64,000 bases of DNA from Pleomorphomonas diazotrophica (GTDB lineage Bacteria > Pseudomonadota > Alphaproteobacteria > Rhizobiales > Pleomorphomonadaceae), in contig NZ_PJNW01000002.1 of the NCBI RefSeq assembly GCF_002844595.1, positions 310,001 through 374,000 of the forward strand, given 5' to 3'. Positions 1-9,255 of the stretch are shown one piece after another. Made by a program: the position numbers and the translations under genes. A model generated the notes under the pieces. The model searched no databases. It saw only the letters and a program-made list of their open reading frames with translations, and was not told the origin of the DNA. How positions within the stretch are numbered: position 1 is the first letter of the stretch; the number at the start of each line of letters is the position of its first letter.

Positions 1-134
1 ATGATGTCGGACGTGCTGTTGGTGGCGCCGACGACCATCCACAGGAAGGGAAAGATGGAGATGAAGGCCATCAACCCGAGGATGATATAGACGGCAATGG
101 AGGAGAGCCGCTGCTTGAGACCGTAGCTGATCAT
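1..134 (-). CDS. Sugar ABC transporter permease, MalG-type (partial, cut by left edge)
   Basis: Only the first 44 or so codons are present; the gene runs off the left edge. The visible N-terminus (MISYGLKQRLSS, then a hydrophobic stretch ending in FISIFPFLWMV) is typical of the first membrane helix of MalG/LacG-type permeases, where the helix is followed by a short polar turn. The start codon overlaps the stop codon of the upstream permease gene (ATGA), which is the usual arrangement of MalF- and MalG-type subunits. It would form the heterodimeric membrane channel with that protein. No ATPase gene is visible; it probably lies further left. Confidence 0.85.
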   Translation of the reverse strand, partial: MISYGLKQRLSSIAVYIILGLMAFISIFPFLWMVVGATNSTSDI

Positions 135-1045
135 GCCTTGCGCTCCCGGGCAGCATAGAATTGCAGGAAGGACAGGACCGCCACCAGGAAGACGATGACG
201 TAGGAGACGGTGGCGGCGTAGCCGAAGTTCGGGGCGAACTTGAAGGTCAGGTTGTAGATGTAGAGAGACAGCGTCAGCGCCGAGTTGCCGGGGCCGGCCG
301 CTCCGCCGGCCGAACCGCCGCCCGTGATGGTCGAGACTTCGTCGAAAAGCTGCAGCGTGCCGATGGTGGAGGTGACCGTGGTGAACAGGATCACCGGCTT
401 CAGCATGGGAACGGTGAGGTACAGGAAGCGGGCCCAGGTCGGCACACCGTCGATGCGGGCCGCCTCATAGACCGAGCGGTCGATGTTCTGCATGGCCGCG
501 AGGTAGAAGATCATGTTGTAGCCGGTCCAGCGCCAGGTGATTGCGATGATGATCATGGTCCGGCACCAGAAGGGATCGGTCATCCAGGGGATGCCGGTGT
601 CGACGATGCCGAGGTTGATCAGTGTGGTGTTGATCAGCCCGTTGGCGACGAACATTGACTTGAACAGCACCGTGTAGGCGACCAGCGAGGTGACGCAGGG
701 CAGGAAGATCGCAGTGCGCAGCAGCCCGCGGAACTTGAGATCCGGGCTGTTGAGCAGCGACGCGGTGATCAGCGCCAGCGTCAGCATGATCGGCACTTGC
801 ACCAGGAAGAAAATGAACGTGTTTTTCAGTGCCATGAAAAACAGGGGATCGTTGAATAGGCGGTAGATGTTCTTGAGCCCGGCAAACGAGAGGCGCATGC
901 CGAGGCCGGATTGGAAGGACATCCAGAGCGAGTGCAAGATCGGAAAGATCATGAAGGTGGCGATCAGCACCAGCGCGGGGCCGACGAACAGCCAGCCGTT
1001 GACGTCGAAGCGCGGCCTCATGCGCCGCTGGGAGAGTGCTGACAT
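131..1045 (-). CDS. Sugar ABC transporter permease, MalF-type
   Basis: 304 aa inner-membrane permease of a carbohydrate ABC importer. Six membrane segments can be followed, starting near residue 20. The cytoplasmic EAA loop that docks the ATPase is clear near residues 195-220 (YEAARIDGVPTWARFLYLTVP), with the conserved E-A-A, G and P positions. It lies downstream of the binding-protein gene in the same leftward operon and overlaps the next permease gene by four bases. Known members of this family import oligosaccharides, lactose, arabinose or glycerol-3-phosphate; the substrate cannot be read from the permease alone. Confidence 0.93.
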   Translation of the reverse strand: MSALSQRRMRPRFDVNGWLFVGPALVLIATFMIFPILHSLWMSFQSGLGMRLSFAGLKNIYRLFNDPLFFMALKNTFIFFLVQVPIMLTLALITASLLNSPDLKFRGLLRTAIFLPCVTSLVAYTVLFKSMFVANGLINTTLINLGIVDTGIPWMTDPFWCRTMIIIAITWRWTGYNMIFYLAAMQNIDRSVYEAARIDGVPTWARFLYLTVPMLKPVILFTTVTSTIGTLQLFDEVSTITGGGSAGGAAGPGNSALTLSLYIYNLTFKFAPNFGYAATVSYVIVFLVAVLSFLQFYAARERKA

Positions 1046-1248
1046 GGGTCACCGTTCCGGTAGAGCGGGGCTCTCGGGCATCCTCCGGTTGGCGGTCCGG
1101 CCGGGGAGGTGCCGATGAATCTGGTAGCTTTGCGTGGCGCTACGCCCGGTTCGCTCCGGCCTTGGGTCCGGAAGAGCGGTGGACGTTGCCTTCAGATGCG
1201 CCGCGTCCATCGACGGCATTGCCGGATGACGCGGGGGCAGGACGGAGA

Positions 1249-1274
1249 GGCGAGCGGCATGTCTGCCGCCCGCC
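1249..1274 (-). other. Intercistronic hairpin after the binding-protein gene
   Basis: GGCG-a-GCGGCA and TGCCGC-c-CGCC pair around the loop TGTC, giving a ten-pair stem with one mismatch. It lies ten bases past the stop codon of the binding-protein gene and has no T-tract on the minus strand. Hairpins at this point in binding-protein operons usually protect the upstream message and lower expression of the permeases. That role is inferred. Confidence 0.5.
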
Positions 1275-1284
1275 GGTCACGTCA

Positions 1285-2538
1285 TCACTGAACGAGGGTC
1301 TGGGCCTGCTCGTTGATGGCCTTGATCACGTCGTCCACCGAGGCGCCCTTGGCGAGCTCGGGCTGATGGGCGGCGACCACCGAGTCCACCTCGTTGGTGA
1401 AGGTGCCGTAGTTGACCGAGGGCACCTTGGACAGCCAGTCGGAGAAGGTCTGCCAGATCGGCTCGCCGCCGAAGAAGGCGTCGGACGACTTGTAGGCTTC
1501 GCCTTCGCGGGCAGCCAGCAGCGAACCGACGGCGCCACGGTCAACGAGGATCTTCTGGTAGAAGTTGACGTCCTTGGCGTAGATCTCGTTCAGGAAGTCG
1601 ATGGCCTCGTCCTTGGCGGCGGACGCCGACAGGACGTACCAGCTCGAACCGCCGAGGTTCGAGTAGTGGGTCGCGCCCTCGATGGTCAGCTTCGGGATCG
1701 GGGCGATGCCCCAGTTGCCGGACTGCTCGGGCTGCGACTTGACGGTGCCGGTGATCCAAACGCCGGTGGTGACGGAAGCCACTTCGCCGGCGGTGAAGGC
1801 GCCGACCCAGTCGGCCCAGCCGGCGGCCGGGCGGAAGATGTTGGCGGTCTGGATCTTCTGGATGACTTCCAGCGCGGCCTTCAGCGCGGCATTGCCCTCG
1901 ATCGCGAGGTTGCCGTCCTTGTCGAAGTACCAGCCACCGGCCGACTGCATGATGATGCGGGTGAGACCGGCGTCGTTCGGGTCATAGGCCAGCATCTTCT
2001 TGCCGGTCTTCTCCTCGACGATCTTGGCGATCTCGATGTACTTGTCCCAGGTGATGTCCTGGAGGTCGGCGGGCTGGAAGCCGGCCTGCGACAGCAGGTC
2101 CTTGCGGTAGTAGAAGCCGGTCACGCCCGAGTCGAAGGGCATGGAATAGACCTTGTCGTCCAGCGTGGCGAGGGCGACCTTGTAGGGAGCGAAGCCGGAA
2201 TAATCGACCTTGTCGCTGAGCGGAGCGAAGGAGTCGGGGAAGGACTGCAGGTACTTCTGCGCGCCGTAATCCTCGATGAGGACGATGTCGGGCATGCCAT
2301 CGGCGACGCCGGAGGCGAGGCCGGTCTGCAGCTTCTGCTCGAGGTCGGCCTTGGCGAAGTCGACGACGTTCAGTTTGAAGTCCGGGTGAGTCTTGGCGTA
2401 GATCTCACCGGCTTCCTTCATGATCGCGACGTTGAAGTTCGGGTCCCAGCACCAGACGGTGACTTCGGCGGCCTGGGCGGCCGTGATGGCAATGAGGCTG
2501 GCGCCCGCGAAGGCGAGCGCAACAGTTTTGCGGTTCAT
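1285..2538 (-). CDS. Extracellular sugar-binding protein of ABC transporter (family 1)
   Basis: 417 aa periplasmic solute-binding protein. The chosen ATG at 2538 has GGAGGA seven bases upstream; a GTG at 2553 would place this ribosome site inside the gene. A Sec signal peptide (MNRKTVALAFAGASLIA...AQA) is followed by AEVTVWCWDPNFN, an opening shared with lactose/arabinose-type binding proteins such as Agrobacterium LacE. That likeness is from memory. The motifs ADGMPDIVLIEDYGAQ and FDSGVTGFYYRKDLL are typical of this family. First gene of a leftward operon with two permeases; two repressor sites lie upstream. The exact sugar is not known. Confidence 0.92.
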   Translation of the reverse strand: MNRKTVALAFAGASLIAITAAQAAEVTVWCWDPNFNVAIMKEAGEIYAKTHPDFKLNVVDFAKADLEQKLQTGLASGVADGMPDIVLIEDYGAQKYLQSFPDSFAPLSDKVDYSGFAPYKVALATLDDKVYSMPFDSGVTGFYYRKDLLSQAGFQPADLQDITWDKYIEIAKIVEEKTGKKMLAYDPNDAGLTRIIMQSAGGWYFDKDGNLAIEGNAALKAALEVIQKIQTANIFRPAAGWADWVGAFTAGEVASVTTGVWITGTVKSQPEQSGNWGIAPIPKLTIEGATHYSNLGGSSWYVLSASAAKDEAIDFLNEIYAKDVNFYQKILVDRGAVGSLLAAREGEAYKSSDAFFGGEPIWQTFSDWLSKVPSVNYGTFTNEVDSVVAAHQPELAKGASVDDVIKAINEQAQTLVQ

Positions 2539-2626
2539 GCGGTTTTCCTCCACTCGTGTCCGAGGCGTCCTCAGCCTCTCGGGGGCACTATCCGATACTC
2601 GTTCACCCGACGCAAGGTATTATTTA

Positions 2627-2637
2627 GTAAATTTTAC
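2627..2637. promoter_or_regulatory. Putative LacI-family operator (half-sites GTAAA/TTTAC)
   Basis: The inverted repeat GTAAA-t-TTTAC lies about 90 bases upstream of the binding-protein start. Its half-sites match those of the sites at 2669 and 3911. It is probably bound by the LacI-type repressor encoded next to it. The one-base spacer is shorter than at the other two sites. Confidence 0.55.
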
Positions 2638-2668
2638 CAGTTTTCGGCGGCAGAGATGTCGGGGTCAG

Positions 2669-2685
2669 AGGTAAATAGTTTACCT
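2669..2685. promoter_or_regulatory. Putative LacI-family operator AGGTAAA-tag-TTTACCT
   Basis: A perfect 7+7 inverted repeat with a three-base spacer lies between the repressor gene and the sugar-transporter operon. The same GTAAA/TTTAC core occurs at 2627 and 3911, which marks it as part of an operator set and not a chance palindrome. Confidence 0.7.
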
Positions 2686-2798
2686 GCGACAGGGGCGAAT
2701 GCCAATCGGGCCGGGATGACCAATTAGGATAGGTACGGACATGCGCGATCCGACGAAGGGCGCATTCGGGCGAGGGCAATCAGGATGGCCGGAAGCGT

Positions 2799-3839
2799 TT
2801 ACGCGGCGCCATCGGGGCGGCGGCAACTGTCGCGCCAGATAAGCTCGGTGGCAATGGTGACGCGCTTGACATAGTCGCGGCCGCCCAACTGCTCCATCAA
2901 CAGGTCGAAGGCATTCTCGCCGATGCGTTCGGCCGGAATGCGCACTGTAGTCAGGGGTGGCGCCAGGAACTGGGCGGCGGGAATGTCGTTGAAGCTGGCC
3001 ACGGCGATGTCTGTGGGAATGCGCAGGCCGCGCTCCTGGATGGCCCGGTAGGCGCCGATCGCCACGTTGTCGTTGGAGGTGACGACGATTTCCGGCAGGT
3101 TGGCTTCGGCCATCATCTGGCAGGCGAGGCGATAGCCGCTCTCGAAGCGGAGCTGCTCGGCCAGCAGGTAATGCGCCGGGTTGAACAGGTCTCGCTTCTC
3201 CGTCCACTCCCGGAAGGTCTTGGCGCGTTCCTCGTTGGCCGGGTAGAGCACGTTGCCCGACGGACGGTCGTCGCCGAGAAAGCCGAAGCGGCGGTAACCG
3301 GCGGCGTAGAGCTGGTCGAGCAGGCGCGTCATGGCGAAGGAGAGATCGCAGGCGACGATGTCGAACAGGTCGATGTTGGGGGCGAAGTCGGCCAGAACCA
3401 GGTTGGCGTTGATGTGCCGCACCCAGTCGATCTCGGCGTCGGTATGCATGCCGAGCGCGATGATGCCGGCCGCGCCCTGAAGGTCCTCGGCCGGCGGCAG
3501 CTCGGTCGAGCGATAGATGACCTGTACCTCGACGCGGTTGGCGCGTGCCCGCGCCTCGATGCCCATGCGGACGCCGATGTAGTAGGGGTCGGCCAGCTCG
3601 TCTTCGGGGCGGAGGAAATGCACGATGCCGATGCGGGCGCCGGTGTGGTCGCTCGATGCCTGCGGCCGATGCGGGCGCGGCCGGTTGCGCGGCGTCAGAT
3701 AATTGAGGGCCTCGGCGGTCTCGATGATCGCCTGCCGCTTTGCCTCGGTGATCGACAGCGTTGCGTCGTAATTGAGGACGCGCGAAACGGTGGCCGAGGA
3801 AACTCCGACCGCCTTGGCGATTTCCTTGATCGTGACCAT
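2799..3839 (-). CDS. LacI-family transcriptional repressor of the sugar ABC operon
   Basis: 346 aa. Residues 1-60 form the LacI DNA-binding domain, with helix-turn-helix IKEIAKAVGVSSATVSRVLN. Residues 75-340 form the periplasmic-binding-like sensor domain that would bind a sugar. It lies directly upstream of the binding protein and permease genes on the same strand, so it could be cotranscribed or have a separate promoter. A matching operator in front of its own start (3911-3926) suggests autoregulation, and two lie in front of the transporter. The effector is most likely the transported sugar or a derivative; this is inference. Confidence 0.92.
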   Translation of the reverse strand: MVTIKEIAKAVGVSSATVSRVLNYDATLSITEAKRQAIIETAEALNYLTPRNRPRPHRPQASSDHTGARIGIVHFLRPEDELADPYYIGVRMGIEARARANRVEVQVIYRSTELPPAEDLQGAAGIIALGMHTDAEIDWVRHINANLVLADFAPNIDLFDIVACDLSFAMTRLLDQLYAAGYRRFGFLGDDRPSGNVLYPANEERAKTFREWTEKRDLFNPAHYLLAEQLRFESGYRLACQMMAEANLPEIVVTSNDNVAIGAYRAIQERGLRIPTDIAVASFNDIPAAQFLAPPLTTVRIPAERIGENAFDLLMEQLGGRDYVKRVTIATELIWRDSCRRPDGAA

Positions 3840-3910
3840 CCGTGCACTCTCACCCAGTTGCCCAAACGCCGATCAACCGTTCCAGTCTACGGCCAAATGA
3901 CCATTCCGGG

Positions 3911-3926
3911 TAGTAAAGTTTTACTA
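3911..3926. promoter_or_regulatory. Putative autoregulatory operator TAGTAAA-gt-TTTACTA
   Basis: A perfect 7+7 inverted repeat with a two-base spacer, 72 bases upstream of the LacI-family start codon. It shares the GTAAA/TTTAC core with the two sites in front of the transporter operon. It fits repression of its own gene. Confidence 0.65.
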
Positions 3927-4064
3927 AATCATCCGAAAGGTGGATGCCGATCGGTCGGCGTCGGTCTTGCCGCTGCTGGAGAATCCGGCAAAGGAGCGGA
4001 TTTCTGTTACCCGCATTTGTCCGTCGGTGTAAAGGCTTGCGCTGTCGGAGGCCAGGAAGCGGCC

Positions 4065-4499
4065 TCACTGCCAGGCGACGAGCATAGCGCCCGCGGCGAT
4101 CAGCGCCACGCCGGCGGTCCCCTGCGGCGACAGGCGTTCGCCGAGGAACACCACCGCGAAAATGGCGACCAGCACCACCGACAGCTTGTCGACCGGCGCG
4201 ACGCGTGCCGCCTCGCCAAGCTTCAGGGCTTGGAAGTAGCAAAGCCAGGACGCGCCGGTGGCAAGGCCGGACAACAGGAGAAAGAGCCAGGCGCCACCGG
4301 GAACGGCCGGGATCTCCGCGTAGCTTCCGCTGAAGGCGACGACGGCGCAGACGAGTGCCAGCACGACAGCCGTGCGAATGAGCGTCGCGAGGTCGGAACT
4401 AATCGCCTCGACACCCGCTTTAGCGAGAATGGCAGTGGCCGCCGCCGCGACGGCCGACAGGACGGCCCAGGTCTGCCAGAACTGGAGAAGGCTTTTCAT
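4065..4499 (-). CDS. Half-size EamA/DMT-family membrane transporter
   Basis: 144 aa with about five hydrophobic helices, beginning LLQFWQTWAVLSAVAAAATAIL. This is one EamA repeat unit; full-size relatives have two repeats and ten helices. Half-size members occur as COG2510-type proteins and presumably work as dimers. The motifs WLCYFQALKLGEA and VFLGERLSPQG are typical of the family. The start at 4499 was chosen because the longer reading frame upstream has no transporter-like sequence. It diverges from the glutathione transferase gene. The substrate is unknown. Confidence 0.82.
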   Translation of the reverse strand: MKSLLQFWQTWAVLSAVAAAATAILAKAGVEAISSDLATLIRTAVVLALVCAVVAFSGSYAEIPAVPGGAWLFLLLSGLATGASWLCYFQALKLGEAARVAPVDKLSVVLVAIFAVVFLGERLSPQGTAGVALIAAGAMLVAWQ

Positions 4500-4640
4500 G
4501 ACGGTAAGTTCCTTTGACGCGCCGGAGAACGGTAGCATGGCCGGCATTGGCGCGAGCAGCTTTCCGACGAGGGCTCGCGGCGCCGATTGCCAAATGACGG
4601 CGAAGGTTTCAGAGTGCCTTTCAAACCGGAGCGCTTTGCC

Positions 4641-5294
4641 ATGCTGACCATCTACGGCGTCTATAAATCGCGCGCATCGCGCCTCTATTGGCTCGTGGAG
4701 GAACTTGGACTGGCGTTTCACAAGGAGCCGGTGCTCCAGGCTCGCAAGGTGCCGGATCCGCTCGCTGCCGATGCTCCGATCAACACCTGGACCCCCTCTT
4801 TCCTCGCCATCAATCCGATGGGGCAGGTCCCGGCAATCGACGATGACGGCCTCGTGCTGACCGAGTCGCTGGCCATCCTCCTCTATCTCGCCAAGAAGCA
4901 TGGCGGTCTGCTGGCGCCGCAAGATCTCGCCGAAGAAGGACGGATGCTGCAATGGCTGATGTGGGGGGCGACGGCGTTGGAACCGATCACCGTGGTGGTC
5001 ACCCAGGGCGATGAGAGCGGCGAATGGAAGACCGACGCCGGCAAGAAGCGGCTGGTCGGCATAGGAGAGTCGCTGAGGCGGCCGCTTTCCGCCTTCGAGA
5101 TGCATCTCGCCGGCGGCGATTACGTGGTCGGCAACCGCTTTACCGTCGTCGATCTGGCATTGGCGGAGATCGTTCGCTACGTGCAGAACCATCCGGAGCT
5201 GCTGGAGCCCTATCCCAGGGTGATGGCGTGGCTGGAACGTTGCCAGGCGCGACCGGGGTTCAAGGCGATGTGGGCAAAGCGCAATGCCGAGTGA
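4641..5294 (+). CDS. Glutathione S-transferase family protein
   Basis: 217 aa. The N-terminal thioredoxin-like domain (MLTIYGVYKSRASRLYWLVEE, then NPMGQVPAIDDDG and LTESLAILLYLAKKHG) carries the cis-proline and the E-S pair that bind glutathione. The C-terminal helical domain ends in the usual capping segment (FTVVDLALAEIV). An ATG with GGAG about nine bases upstream sets the start. Such enzymes conjugate glutathione to electrophiles or act as peroxidases; the substrate cannot be told from sequence. Divergent from the EamA gene and followed by cysQ on the same strand. Confidence 0.9.
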   Translation: MLTIYGVYKSRASRLYWLVEELGLAFHKEPVLQARKVPDPLAADAPINTWTPSFLAINPMGQVPAIDDDGLVLTESLAILLYLAKKHGGLLAPQDLAEEGRMLQWLMWGATALEPITVVVTQGDESGEWKTDAGKKRLVGIGESLRRPLSAFEMHLAGGDYVVGNRFTVVDLALAEIVRYVQNHPELLEPYPRVMAWLERCQARPGFKAMWAKRNAE

Positions 5295-5356
5295 GCGCCG
5301 GATCGATTGACACCATCCCTCCTTGCTGCCACACGCGGCGTAATCAACATCGCCGG

Positions 5357-6190
<834 letters not shown>

Positions 6191-6211
6191 TCCATTTTTG
6201 AGGAGATTGCC

Positions 6212-7387
6212 GTGAGTTATTCCGAAGCCCAGCGCGAGCTTGCCACTGTCACCGAGGAACTCAGGTCGTGGCTGATGACCGAAGCCTTGCCGATCTGGTG
6301 GGCCTTCGGCGTCGATCACGTCAACGGCGGCTTCCACGAAGTGCTGGGCCTCAGGTGCGAGATCACGCCGGCACCGCGCCGGGTGCGCGTCACGGCCCGC
6401 CAGATCTTCACCTTCGCGCTGGCCGGCCGGCTCGGCTGGACCGGCCCGTGGGAACGCACGGTGGAAGAGGGGCTCGATTACTTCCTTGAGAAGTGCGTGC
6501 TGCCGAACGGTGCCGTGCGCATGGTGACCAATGCCGACGGCTCGCCCAAGGACGACAGCTTCTCCCTCTACGATCAGGCCTTCGCGCTGTTCGCGATGGC
6601 GGCTGCTGCGTCGGTGGTCAAGGATCGGTCGGCGGTCGAAGCGGCGGCGGTGAAGCTCCGCACGCTGCTAATGACCGAGTACAAGAATTCGATCGCCGGC
6701 TTCGAGGAGGCCGCCAATCCTCGCACCCTGCCGCTCAAGGCCAATCCGCATATGCACATGTTCGAGGCCTGTCTCGCCTGGGAGGAGGTGGGCGGCGACG
6801 CGACGTGGAGCAAGCTCGCCGACGAGATCGCCGAGCTGTGCCTTTCCAAGTTCCTCGATCCCAAGGAAGGTTGGCTCAAGGAGTTCTTCAACGCCGACTG
6901 GTCGGTGGTGGGCGGGGTCGAAGGCCGCATCTGCGAGCCAGGCCACCAGTTCGAGTGGGCCTGGCTGCTGACCCGCTGGGGAACCTCGCGCAAGCGTCCC
7001 GATGCCGTCGCCGCAGCGAGCCGCCTGTGCGAGCTGGGTGAGAAGCACGGCATCAATGTGTCGCAGCAGGTGGCGATCATGGGCATTCTCGACGACCTCT
7101 CCATCCATGACGGTACGGCGCGCATGTGGTCGCAAACCGAGCGGATGAAAGGCAACGTGGCGCTGGCGGCCATCGCTTCAAGCGAAGCGGAGCGCGACGA
7201 CCACCTCGGGAAGGTGGTAACGGCCGCAAGGGCCTTGCAGCGCTATTTCGAGGTGGACACACCAGGCCTCTGGCGCGATCGCATGAACCCGGACGGCTCC
7301 TTCGTGATCGAGCCGGCGCCTGCTTCGACCTTCTACCACATTATCTGCGCCATTGATGAAGTCGGGAAGTATGTCTCAACCCATTGA
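6212..7387 (+). CDS. AGE-family sugar epimerase/isomerase
   Basis: 391 aa (alpha/alpha)6-barrel protein of the N-acylglucosamine 2-epimerase family. The GTG start is set by AGGAG ten bases upstream. Catalytic-region motifs include NPHMHMFEACLAWEE, EPGHQFEWAWLL (general His and the E-W-A-W-L-L signature) and STFYHIICAIDE near the end. Relatives act on N-acylglucosamine, mannose, mannose-6-phosphate or cellobiose; the length and motifs best fit the mannose or mannose-6-phosphate isomerase group. Soluble, cytoplasmic. The gene follows cysQ closely; its link to the sugar ABC operon further left is only suggestive. Confidence 0.85.
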   Translation: MSYSEAQRELATVTEELRSWLMTEALPIWWAFGVDHVNGGFHEVLGLRCEITPAPRRVRVTARQIFTFALAGRLGWTGPWERTVEEGLDYFLEKCVLPNGAVRMVTNADGSPKDDSFSLYDQAFALFAMAAAASVVKDRSAVEAAAVKLRTLLMTEYKNSIAGFEEAANPRTLPLKANPHMHMFEACLAWEEVGGDATWSKLADEIAELCLSKFLDPKEGWLKEFFNADWSVVGGVEGRICEPGHQFEWAWLLTRWGTSRKRPDAVAAASRLCELGEKHGINVSQQVAIMGILDDLSIHDGTARMWSQTERMKGNVALAAIASSEAERDDHLGKVVTAARALQRYFEVDTPGLWRDRMNPDGSFVIEPAPASTFYHIICAIDEVGKYVSTH

Positions 7388-7611
7388 TTGGGCGAGTGTT
7401 CCTGTCGATCGTTAAGGCTCTGATTCAGGTCTGGCCGTCCCGCTTCCGGTGTTGCCGGTCGGGGCGGCTTCTTCATGTTGAGAATCCGATTCAGCCCGTT
7501 TTCTTGTGCGCAGAGTCCGGGAACTCGCCTAACTGCTTGATCTCGAGCGCTTGCGCGCCGGGCGTTTGTGAGTTCAAGTGCGGCCGGAGGAAGGCTAACG
7601 AAGAGGTAACC

Positions 7612-9201
7612 ATGGGGGGCGTGGAGGACGGTCGCCTGTACGGACAGCCGATGGCGGAGTCAGGGCTCGACACGGCTTTCATCGAGCGGTCGCTGTTCGA
7701 TGCGCTGATCGATACCGCCGAGGCCGATCCCGATCTTGTCGCCATCGAGGACCAAAACCGGCAGCAGGTGACGCGCCGTAATCTGTTGCTCGCCGCCTGC
7801 GTGCTCGGCAGACGGCTTACCTCAGTCAGTCGGAAGGGCGATCGGGTGGGGGTGCTGCTGCCCAACGTCAATGGCGCGGCCATCGCGTTCTTCGCGTTGC
7901 TCGCCTATGGGCGAACGCCGGCGCTGCTCAACTTCACCGCCGGCAGCCATGGCCTCGGTGGCGCCATCAGGGTGGGCACCATCCGGACGGTGATTACCTC
8001 CAGCGCCTTCGTGAAGACGGCCAAGCTCGAACCGGTGATCGATGACCTCAAGGACAAGGTGCGCATCGTCTATCTCGAGGACGTGCGGGCCGGCCTTTCC
8101 TTGCTCGACAAGGCGGTGGGGGCCACCTATGCCCGCTGGGCGCGGATGCTGCACCGGCCCTATCGGCGGGCGCCGGGCGATATCGCCGCCGTGCTGTTCA
8201 CGTCGGGTACCGAGGGAGCGCCGAAGGGGGTAGGGCTGGCCTCGACCAACTTCCTCTCCAACGTTGCTCAGATCCTGGCGCTCTACACGTTCCGTCCTGA
8301 AGACACGATGTTCAACGCGCTGCCGGTGTTCCATTCCTATGGCCTCACCGCCGGTCTGCTTCTGCCGATCTACGGCCGCTTCAAATCCTTCCTCTATCCC
8401 TCGCCGCTGCACTACAAGATCATTCCCGGTCTGGTGCGCGACAGCGGCTCGACCGTGTTGCTCTCCACCGACACCTTCGCCGCCGGCTGGGCGAGGGCGG
8501 CAGAGGATGGCGACTTCAACAAGGTTAGTCTCACCATCCTCGGCGCCGAGCGCGTCAAGGAACAGACGCGGGCTCTGTGGATGGATCGCTTCGGCGTGGT
8601 GCTCAACGAGGGCTATGGCGCGACCGAGTGTGCGCCGGTGCTGTCGGTCAACTATCCGGGCAATTTCCGCGAGGGTACCGTCGGACGCCTGCTGCCGGGC
8701 ATCGAGGCACGTCTCGATCCGGTGCCCGGACTTGAGGTTGGCGGACGTCTCCACGTGCGGGCGCCTAACGTCATGGCTGGCTACTACCTCGCCGACCAAC
8801 CGGGTGAGCTCAAGCGCAACGACCCGAATGGTTGGTACGATACCGGCGACATCGTCTCCATCGACGACGACGGCTTCGTCATACTGCTCGGGCGGGCCAA
8901 GCGCTTCGCCAAGATCGGGGGCGAGATGATCTCGCTTGCCGCCGTCGAGGCCTTCGCCGCGGCGCTCTGGCCCAACTCGTCGCATGCTGTCGTCGCCATA
9001 TCGGATCCACGTAAGGGCGAGGCTCTGGTGCTGGTCACCGACGCGGGCGACGCCAGCGTCGAAGCGCTCACCGCCTATGCGCGCGAGCATGGCATTCCGG
9101 AGCTTCAGGTACCGCGGAAGGTCGTCAAAACCTATGCCTTGCCCGTGCTCGGCACCGGCAAAATGGATCTCGCCGCCATCGAGCAGATGGCTCGTTCCTG
9201 A
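7612..9201 (+). CDS. AMP-binding acyl-CoA/acyl-ACP synthetase-like enzyme (Aas C-terminal type)
   Basis: 529 aa ANL-superfamily adenylating enzyme. The phosphate-binding loop is LFTSGTEGAPKGV, followed by GYGATECAPVLSVN and YDTGDIVSIDDDGF; the C-terminal lysine lies in GTGKMD. The ATECAP motif matches the acyl-ACP synthetase half of Aas (2-acylglycerophosphoethanolamine acyltransferase/acyl-ACP synthetase), but no PlsC-type acyltransferase domain is attached. It may activate a fatty acid for transfer to ACP or lipid. The start at 7612 is preferred because the open frame upstream (7384-7611) is rich in Cys, Arg and Trp and looks non-coding. No obvious operon partner. Confidence 0.85.
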   Translation: MGGVEDGRLYGQPMAESGLDTAFIERSLFDALIDTAEADPDLVAIEDQNRQQVTRRNLLLAACVLGRRLTSVSRKGDRVGVLLPNVNGAAIAFFALLAYGRTPALLNFTAGSHGLGGAIRVGTIRTVITSSAFVKTAKLEPVIDDLKDKVRIVYLEDVRAGLSLLDKAVGATYARWARMLHRPYRRAPGDIAAVLFTSGTEGAPKGVGLASTNFLSNVAQILALYTFRPEDTMFNALPVFHSYGLTAGLLLPIYGRFKSFLYPSPLHYKIIPGLVRDSGSTVLLSTDTFAAGWARAAEDGDFNKVSLTILGAERVKEQTRALWMDRFGVVLNEGYGATECAPVLSVNYPGNFREGTVGRLLPGIEARLDPVPGLEVGGRLHVRAPNVMAGYYLADQPGELKRNDPNGWYDTGDIVSIDDDGFVILLGRAKRFAKIGGEMISLAAVEAFAAALWPNSSHAVVAISDPRKGEALVLVTDAGDASVEALTAYAREHGIPELQVPRKVVKTYALPVLGTGKMDLAAIEQMARS

Positions 9202-9233
9202 GACCGGATTCCCACCCTTTGCTGGAAGTGCCT

Positions 9234-9255
9234 GACCGGACTCAGCTCTCCGGTC
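9234..9255 (+). terminator. Hairpin after the AMP-binding gene
   Basis: GACCGGA and TCCGGTC pair around an eight-base loop, 33 bases past the stop codon. There is no clear T-tract after it, so it is a weak terminator candidate. Confidence 0.35.

Noticed and set aside
1036-2727. 563-codon open frame on the plus strand
   Set aside because: It is antisense to the sugar-binding protein, with Val/Gly/Asp-rich composition typical of a shadow frame.
7384-7611. N-terminal extension of the AMP-binding protein
   Set aside because: The residues are rich in Cys, Trp and Arg, with no homology to the family. The ATG at 7612 gives a normal start.
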